Assembly: GCF_018398335.1 (NCBI RefSeq)
Contig: NZ_JAHBRX010000001.1
Coordinates: forward strand, 3,216,001-3,280,000
Direction: 5' to 3'
Source: Chelatococcus sp. HY11
GTDB taxonomy: Bacteria > Pseudomonadota > Alphaproteobacteria > Rhizobiales > Beijerinckiaceae
DNA length: 64,000 nucleotides
Part shown: positions 58,687 through 64,000 of the stretch, one piece after another
Layout of the letters: every line of letters begins with the position of its first letter
How positions within the stretch are numbered: position 1 is the stretch's first letter
Notes under the pieces: model-generated
The model's database searches: none
Told to the model about the DNA's origin: nothing
Seen by the model: only the letters and a program-made list of their open reading frames with translations
Translations under genes and position numbers: made by a program

Positions 58687-59700
58687 ATGTTAAGACGATC
58701 TGTTCTTAAATCGATACTTGCAGGCGCCGCGGCCCTCGCAGCCCCCTCTTTCGTTCTTCCCGCGGCGGCGGCCGACAAGGTCACGCTGATGCTCAACTGG
58801 TATGTCTACGGTGAGCACGCGCCGTTCTACTATGGCAAGGAGAAGGGCTTCTATGCCGCCGAGGGCATCGACCTTGACATCCAGGAAGGTCGCGGCTCGG
58901 CCGTAACCATTCAGGCCGTCGCCGCCAATACGGCGACCTTCGGATATGCCGACGTCGCCACGATGATTCGCGCCGCCGCCAAGGGCGCGCCTGTCACGTC
59001 CCCCGGCGTGCTGCTACAGACGAGCCCGATGTCGGTGATGGGCTTTTCAGACAAGAACATGCGCAAGCCTGAAGACCTCAAGGGCAAGACGATCGCGACC
59101 ACGCCGGGCGATTCCATGTCGCAGATCTGGCCGCTCTTCCTCAAGAGCGCCGGCCTGAAGGAGAGCGAGATGAAAATCCTCTCCGGTGATGCACAGACCA
59201 AGCTCAACGCCGTCATCAGCGGTCAGGCGGATGCCCTGCTCGGCTATTCGATGGACCAGAGCATGAAGATCAAGGATGCGACCGGCAAGGACGTCTTCCC
59301 GATCATGTTCGCGGACTATGGCATTCACCTCGTCTCGTCCGGCATCATCGCCAATCGCGACTTCCTCAAGAAGAACGAGGACTTGACGCGGCGTTTCATG
59401 GCCGCCACCACCAAGGCCATCCTCGCGGCCGAAAAGGATCCGGACGGCGCGGTCCAGGCCATCCTCAAGGCTCTGCCCAAGGCCGGCCAGCCGGCGACGC
59501 TCAAGGAAGGCTTCGAGCTCACCATCCCGCTCTATCGCACGGCGGAGACGAAGAACCTGCCGCCCTTCCATGTCACCGACCAGAACATGGTCGATTCCGT
59601 TAACCTGCTTGTTGAATACGGTGGCCTCGAAGCTTCCGCCAAGAATGACGTGAAGAGCTTCTACAGCCGCGATTACTTGCCGAAGGCGGCCGGCGGCTGA
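58687..59700 (+). CDS. ABC transporter substrate-binding protein, NMT1/THI5-like
   Basis: 337 residues from ATG 58687; the ATG at 58681 directly touches the ggagga site (58675-58680) and is too close. A Sec signal (LRRSVLKSILAGAAALAAPS, cleavage near AAA-DK) is followed by the NMT1 fold: LMLNWYVYGEHAPFYYGKEKG and GFYAAEGIDLDIQEGRGS, with FGYADVATMIRAAAKGAPV. Relatives bind pyrimidine precursors of thiamine, riboflavin, nitriles or aromatic acids. The linked enolase-like gene suggests a carbon or nitrogen source rather than thiamine salvage. No TPP riboswitch is visible upstream. Confidence 0.92.
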   Translation: MLRRSVLKSILAGAAALAAPSFVLPAAAADKVTLMLNWYVYGEHAPFYYGKEKGFYAAEGIDLDIQEGRGSAVTIQAVAANTATFGYADVATMIRAAAKGAPVTSPGVLLQTSPMSVMGFSDKNMRKPEDLKGKTIATTPGDSMSQIWPLFLKSAGLKESEMKILSGDAQTKLNAVISGQADALLGYSMDQSMKIKDATGKDVFPIMFADYGIHLVSSGIIANRDFLKKNEDLTRRFMAATTKAILAAEKDPDGAVQAILKALPKAGQPATLKEGFELTIPLYRTAETKNLPPFHVTDQNMVDSVNLLVEYGGLEASAKNDVKSFYSRDYLPKAAGG

Positions 59701-59771
59701 TCGCGATCAGCGTCGCGTTTCGTCAAGACATCGTCCATCGGTTGAAACATCAGGCTCACGGGGGAGGAAGT

Positions 59772-60590
59772 ATGTCGCTGTCGTTGAGAGTGGTGAGTGA
59801 AAGCGATCAGCCCAAGACCAGGAAGCGACTCATCGAGATCCGCGGCCTGCAAAAAACTTACCGCACTCGCGACGGCGACGTACCCTCGTTGAAGCCGATC
59901 GACCTCGACATCCACGACGGCGAGTTCGTCGCCGTCGTGGGCCCGTCAGGCTGCGGCAAGTCCACCTTGCTGAAACTCGTCGCCGGCCTCATCCCGCCGA
60001 CGGCCGGCGAGATCCACATCGACGGGAAGCCGGTGACCGAGCCGCCGGATGACGTCGGCATCGTGTTCCAGAGCCCGGTTCTGCTCGCCTGGCGCTCCGT
60101 GCTGCGCAACGTCATGATGCCGGTCGAGGTGCGCAAGCTCGACCGCGCTTCCCATCTCGAACGGGCCCGCAAGCTCCTCAAGACCGCGGGCCTGGAGGGC
60201 TTCGAGAACAAATATCCCTGGCAGCTGTCCGGGGGCATGCAGCAGCGCACGTCGATTTGCCGCGCGCTGGTGCATGATCCGAAGATCGTATTGATGGACG
60301 AGCCGTTCGGCGCTCTCGACGCCTTGACGCGCGAGCGGATGAACCTCGAGCTGCAGCGCATTCATCAGGAAACGCGCAAGACCATTCTGCTCATCACGCA
60401 TTCCATCCCGGAAGCCGTCTTTCTCGCCGACCGGGTTGTAGTCATGTCTGAGCGGCCCGGGACGATCGCCGCCATCTATGACGTGGAACTGCCGCGCCCC
60501 CGCCGCCTCGAGGACATGGGCAGCCCCCTGTTCAGCTCGCTGACCCAGACCATTCGCGGGCATTTCTACGCGCGCGGCCACCTCGACTGA
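59772..60590 (+). CDS. ABC transporter ATP-binding protein, SsuB/TauB type
   Basis: 272 residues from ATG 59772, preceded by a strong ggggaggaag site; an ATG ten codons upstream is unlikely. Walker A is GPSGCGKSTLLKL, the Q-loop is VFQSPVLLAWRSV, the signature is LSGGMQQRTSICRAL, Walker B is KIVLMDEPFGALDA and the H-loop is LLITHSI. It energises the permease. The N-terminal extension of about 20 residues is Lys/Arg-rich. It ends 8 bases before the enolase-like gene. Confidence 0.94.
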   Translation: MSLSLRVVSESDQPKTRKRLIEIRGLQKTYRTRDGDVPSLKPIDLDIHDGEFVAVVGPSGCGKSTLLKLVAGLIPPTAGEIHIDGKPVTEPPDDVGIVFQSPVLLAWRSVLRNVMMPVEVRKLDRASHLERARKLLKTAGLEGFENKYPWQLSGGMQQRTSICRALVHDPKIVLMDEPFGALDALTRERMNLELQRIHQETRKTILLITHSIPEAVFLADRVVVMSERPGTIAAIYDVELPRPRRLEDMGSPLFSSLTQTIRGHFYARGHLD

Positions 60591-60598
60591 GAGAGTTC

Positions 60599-61984
60599 AT
60601 GAGTCTCCGCGTCACCATCGACGAGATCGCGCTTTTTGAACGCCCGATGACGTTCCGCCTGCCGTTTCGCTTCGGCGCGGTGACAGTGACGGAAGCTCCG
60701 CAAGCCTTCGTCCGGGTGCGGCTGACGGGCGAGGACGGGCATGGCGCGACCGGTGTCGCCGCCGAGATGATGATGCCGAAATGGTTCGACAAGAACCCGG
60801 CCAAGAGCCCCGGCGACACCATCACCGACCTCCGAACGAGCCTCGCGACCGCCGCCGGCTTCTATCGCGACGGTGCACGCGAACCCGAGACTGCCTTCGG
60901 CCACCATGCCAGGGTTTATCCCCGACAGATTGCCGCCACGAGCGCGCATGGCCTTCCCTCGCTCGCCGGGGCCTATGGCCCGGCGCTCATCGACAAGGCC
61001 ATTGTCGATGGCGTCCTGAAGCTCAGGGGGCTCGATCTCGCCGCCGGACTTCGCGCCAATGTCCTTGGGCTAGATAGCCGGCTTACTAATGATCTGGCGC
61101 AGGAGGACATCGATTCCTTCCTTCGTGGGGTCACGCCGCAGCCACGCGTGAGCCTCCGCCACACAATCGGCTTTGTGGACGCGCTGGATGCGCTGGCGGA
61201 TGAAGTCGCCCATGCGCGGCCTCGCTATTTCAAGATCAAGCTGAGCGGTGACGTCGCGGCGGATTGCGCGCGGCTTCGCGCCTTGACGCCCGCTCTCGAG
61301 GAGCTGGTGCCTGACTTCGCGGCGAGCCTCGACGGCAATGAGCAATATGATCAGGCGCGCCTCTCCGAACTGATCGCGGCATTCGGAAGGGACCATATCC
61401 TTAGCCGGCTTAAATCAAGGCTTCTCTATATCGAGCAACCTCTTGACCGCGCGGCTACTTTCGTGACGCCGGTCGCGGGCGCTGACGATATTCCCTTCAT
61501 CATCGACGAGGCGGATGGTGGCTACGACGCCTTCCCCAAGGCGGCGGCGCTCGGCTATCGCGGCGTTTCATCGAAGGCCTGCAAGGGCCTCTACAAGTCC
61601 CTGATCAACGCCGCGCGCGCGACGGCCTGGAACCGGCGCGACGGCGTGCCCGGTCGCTGGTTCGTCACCGGTGAGGACCTCACCTGTCAGGCGGGCCTCG
61701 CCGTGCAGCAGGATACGGCGCTGGTCGCGTGCCTCGGCATCAGCCATGTGGAGCGCAATGGCCACCATTATGTCGACGGCTTCGGCGCGGCGCCTGCCGC
61801 GGAGGCCGCCGCCTTCGCCGCGGCGATGCCCGGCTTCTATGAACGCCAGGGCGACGCGCTGGTGCTAGCGGTCGGCAGGGGGGCGTTGCCTACAGCCCCC
61901 CTCTTCACACCGGGCTTCGCCAGCGGCGCCATGCCGGACTGGGCGAGCCTCGCGCAGATCGAGGACGACGCGCATGTCGCTTGA
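60599..61984 (+). CDS. enolase-superfamily enzyme of unknown substrate (muconate cycloisomerase-like barrel)
   Basis: 461 residues. The barrel half carries the pattern of the muconate lactonising enzyme subgroup: KxK (K212, K214 in YFKIKLSGD), D245 (SLDGNEQY), E279 (YIEQPLD) and D303 (FIIDEADGG) as metal ligands, and K326 (VSSKACKG) as second base. It is about 70-100 residues longer than typical members; the N-terminal half (1-180) shows little resemblance to the usual lid domain. The ribosome site (gagag) is close to the ATG. It overlaps the TetR gene by 11 bases. Cycloisomerase, epimerase or dehydratase activity is possible; the substrate is probably what the ABC genes import. Confidence 0.7.
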   Translation: MSLRVTIDEIALFERPMTFRLPFRFGAVTVTEAPQAFVRVRLTGEDGHGATGVAAEMMMPKWFDKNPAKSPGDTITDLRTSLATAAGFYRDGAREPETAFGHHARVYPRQIAATSAHGLPSLAGAYGPALIDKAIVDGVLKLRGLDLAAGLRANVLGLDSRLTNDLAQEDIDSFLRGVTPQPRVSLRHTIGFVDALDALADEVAHARPRYFKIKLSGDVAADCARLRALTPALEELVPDFAASLDGNEQYDQARLSELIAAFGRDHILSRLKSRLLYIEQPLDRAATFVTPVAGADDIPFIIDEADGGYDAFPKAAALGYRGVSSKACKGLYKSLINAARATAWNRRDGVPGRWFVTGEDLTCQAGLAVQQDTALVACLGISHVERNGHHYVDGFGAAPAAEAAAFAAAMPGFYERQGDALVLAVGRGALPTAPLFTPGFASGAMPDWASLAQIEDDAHVA

Positions 61985-62720
61985 ATGGGCGGGGCGCGCG
62001 AATCTGCGGGCCGAGGGGACTCAGAAAAAGACCGCGCAAATCCAGACTGGGCAGATCCAGCCTGAGCAGGACGAGGCTTCACAAACCAGAGCTGGGCAAC
62101 CGCCGCGCACGCGTGATCCCGAGGCGACGCGCGCGAAGATCCTTGCCGCCGCGACGGTCGAATTCGCGGCCAGCGGCTTCGCCGGCGCCTCCATCGATGC
62201 CATCGCGAGCCGGTCGCAGGCCAACCGGCGGATGATCTATCACTATTTCGGCTCGAAGCGCGGCCTGTGGCTCGCCGTTCTGGAAGCCGCCTACGAGCGC
62301 GCGCGGGTGGCCGAGGTCAAGCTCGATCTGGGCCGTTTAGCGCCCGAGGAGGCCATGCGGCGCCTCGTGACCTTCACCTTTGACGCCTTCGTCGGCGACC
62401 GGGTCTTCATCAATCTGCTCAACAGCGAGAACCTGCACCAGGCCCGTCACCTCAAGACGTCATCGCGGGTGAAGGAGATGCATTCGCCGTTGATCGGGAT
62501 GATCAGCGAGATCCTGGACCGCGGCGTTGCGGCGGGGCTTTTCCGCGCGGGCATCGATCCGGCGCAGCTCTGGATCTCGATTGCCGGGCTTTCCTATTTC
62601 TACTTCTCCAACATACACACCCTTTCGGTGATCCTCGACCGCAACTTCCCCGGCAAGATGGAAATCGGCGCCCGGCGCACCCATGTGGCCGAGCTGATCC
62701 TCGCCTCGCTCCGGACTTGA
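61974..62720 (+). CDS. TetR-family transcriptional regulator
   Basis: 248 residues. It starts within the end of the enolase-like gene (11-base overlap). The first 45 residues are Gln/Thr/Glu-rich (AQIQTGQIQPEQ) and may be dispensable; the helix-turn-helix is ILAAATVEFAASGFAGASID, then ANRRMIYHYFGSKRGLW. The C-domain is similar to the second TetR at 63476-64000, with matching NLHQARHLKTSSRV and LHTLSVILDRNF-type segments. It probably controls its own operon. Confidence 0.9.
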   Translation: MSLEWAGRANLRAEGTQKKTAQIQTGQIQPEQDEASQTRAGQPPRTRDPEATRAKILAAATVEFAASGFAGASIDAIASRSQANRRMIYHYFGSKRGLWLAVLEAAYERARVAEVKLDLGRLAPEEAMRRLVTFTFDAFVGDRVFINLLNSENLHQARHLKTSSRVKEMHSPLIGMISEILDRGVAAGLFRAGIDPAQLWISIAGLSYFYFSNIHTLSVILDRNFPGKMEIGARRTHVAELILASLRT

Positions 62721-63475
62721 ATGCAGTTCCGGTGACGCGTCATAGCGGGTCCCGCTCCGGCTCATCCCGGCCATCCGGCAAGCCAGCATTGTGGCCCTTC
62801 CAATGAGAGCACCGGCGCGAACAGGCCGAAATGACGGATGTCGATTATATATTTCAAATCGCTCAGAGAACGGGATGGTGATAGCGAGACATATTGCGTA
62901 ACGGAATGCGAAAAGATCATAAAAACACGCAATCCCTCAGTTTCTTGAAACAATCAGATGCCACAATACTATATTGCGGATACATCTCAATTTTCACAAA
63001 TTTGACATGAATCGAGTAAATCGTGCGACGATCATAACCATTTATGACGATTAGCATGCGAAGAACATTGGTATATACGCTTCCACTTTCACTCTCATCA
63101 ACTTCAGTGCCGAATCATTACCTGGTGATTCGATTTTTTTGATTGCAAAGCCGGAATCGATACGAACGACAAACTTACGGGGCGAATTCGCTTACCAGAA
63201 AAATTCCCAGATCACCTTGTCCACGTTGGAAAATTATTACTCGTAGATCTGTAAAAAACATGCTTGATCCTAACGGGCGAGGATGGACGCCGCTATTTTC
63301 CTGACACGATCGAGGATACGATTGCAAAAGGGATTGTTGAGCCTGAAAAATTGGTGAAATGATTTTTTATATTTGGAAGCGGCGACGTTGATGTTTCACA
63401 ACAAACAAAAATTGCAATAACCAACGTATGTAAATAAGAAATTCTAGAAATTATTATTTGATCGCCGTCCTCTCA
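62721..63475. other. AT-rich interval between two convergent TetR genes
   Basis: 755 bases with no intact gene. After about 62830 base composition changes sharply: counting two sequence lines gives 24/60 G+C at 63001-63060 and 19/60 at 63361-63420, against the GC-rich flanks. Short stretches on the plus strand read like protein but are broken by stops and shifts (for example MTDVDYIFQIAQRTGW near 62831, then DGDSETYCVTECEK). This looks like decayed foreign DNA. Confidence 0.6.
63129..63362 (+). pseudogene. remnant of an unidentified low-GC gene
   Basis: One frame gives 41 residues (ending DHLVHVGKLLLVDL), a TAA at 63252, then 35 more (LILTGEDGRRYFPDTIEDT and onward) to TGA 63360. Both parts have natural protein composition and hydrophobic spacing. 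A further fragment, FTLINFSAESLPGDSIFLIA, lies just upstream in another frame. The pattern suggests one gene broken by a stop and one or more frameshifts. No family is recognised, and no start codon or ribosome site is seen. Confidence 0.35.
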
Positions 63476-64000
63476 TCACTTCACGATACGGAGTGATGAG
63501 AGGACAACGTGGACAATATGCTCGCCCCAATGGGCGAGGCGCTCCGGTGCGGTGAGATCGCGGGCAAAGATCGTTGAGAGCGTGTGGCGGTTGGACAGGT
63601 AGAAAGCCGCGAGCGAGGCGATGCTGATATAGACATCGACCGGATCGAGGCCGGGCAGAAAACGGCCCTGCGCCGCCCCTTTGTCGAGAAGCTCGCGGAG
63701 TTTTTCGATGAAGGGAGAATGCAAGCTCAGCACCTTCGCCGACTCGCGGAGATTCTCGGCCTTATGCAGGTTTTCCGTGGCGAGCAGGCTCAGGAATTCC
63801 GGGTTGTCCAGGAAATACTGCCACGTAAAGGCCGTGAGCCGGCGGATACCGTCCTCCGGGTCCGCTGTTTCCAGCTTAAGCGCGGCCTCGGCGGAACGGA
63901 TCGAAGCATAGGCCTCTTCCAGAACGGCCATGTAGAGGCGCTGCTTGTCACCAAAGTAATGGTAGATCATGCGCTTGTTGACACCAGCGCGCTCCGCCAC
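63476..64000 (-). CDS. TetR-family transcriptional regulator (5' end outside window)
   Basis: 174 residues visible. The frame is open to the window edge, so the N-terminal part of the HTH is missing. The visible part begins in the recognition helix (AERAGVNKRMIYHYFGDKQR). The C-terminal domain resembles that of the regulator at 61974-62720 (RMIYHYFG, ENLHKAENLRESAK, ISIASLAAFYLSNRHTLSTI). It is convergent with that gene across the AT-rich interval. Targets are unknown. Confidence 0.9.
   Translation of the reverse strand: MAERAGVNKRMIYHYFGDKQRLYMAVLEEAYASIRSAEAALKLETADPEDGIRRLTAFTWQYFLDNPEFLSLLATENLHKAENLRESAKVLSLHSPFIEKLRELLDKGAAQGRFLPGLDPVDVYISIASLAAFYLSNRHTLSTIFARDLTAPERLAHWGEHIVHVVLSSLRIVK

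Overview
The window is GC-rich chromosomal DNA from an alphaproteobacterium, most likely of the order Hyphomicrobiales (Rhizobiales). This rests on gene content and order: a Suv3-like helicase / S4 / 7-iron-type ferredoxin / CarD cluster; rimP-nusA-ylxR-infB-rbfA-truB-rpsO-pnp; ubiE-ubiB-coaBC-dut facing mutM; and rpsT-dnaA-dnaN-recF-gyrB. The genus cannot be fixed from sequence alone.

Layout. 1-4150: helicase 3' end, S4 protein, ferredoxin and CarD, closed by a strong terminator. 4.5-6.7 kb: an enolase-superfamily dehydratase beside 5-dehydro-4-deoxyglucarate dehydratase (sugar diacid breakdown). 6.7-14.5 kb: stand-alone AAA ATPase, typA, a Bcr/CflA-type MFS exporter, argG translationally coupled to a site-2 protease, and a DsbA-fold isomerase. 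14.5-25.6 kb: the translation/RNA-decay operon, preceded by a clear promoter and an attenuator-like leader, and interrupted between infB and rbfA by a palindromic repeat. 25.8-31.5 kb (minus): ubiE-ubiB-coaBC-dut-rrf2-cysK, with a perfect 10+10 palindrome between rrf2 and cysK. 31.9-41.9 kb: mutM, rpsT, dnaA (with an extended N-terminus), dnaN, recF, a LysE-type exporter and gyrB. 41.9-49.8 kb: an exported UbiC-like protein, two cation/proton antiporters, a class II glutamine amidotransferase and a bifunctional penicillin-binding protein.

49.8-64 kb is the accessory part. One block holds a peptide-type ABC transporter without ATPase genes, an IclR regulator, a class III aminotransferase and an M81 (MlrC-like) hydrolase. 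A matching 19-bp motif lies at the transporter promoter and in the IclR/aminotransferase intergenic region, so IclR probably controls both arms. A second block is a compact operon of NMT1/THI5-type ABC permease, binding protein and ATPase, plus an oversized enolase-superfamily enzyme and a TetR regulator. It is followed by a 755-bp AT-rich stretch that looks like a decayed foreign gene, and then by a second, related TetR gene that runs off the window end.

Most of the window is conserved housekeeping DNA. The strongest candidates for something undescribed are the rimP leader, the IclR-linked aminotransferase/M81/ABC regulon, the ABC-enolase-TetR operon, the Rrf2/cysK palindrome and the exported UbiC-like protein. 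No CRISPR array, insertion sequence, phage module, rRNA or tRNA gene was seen.
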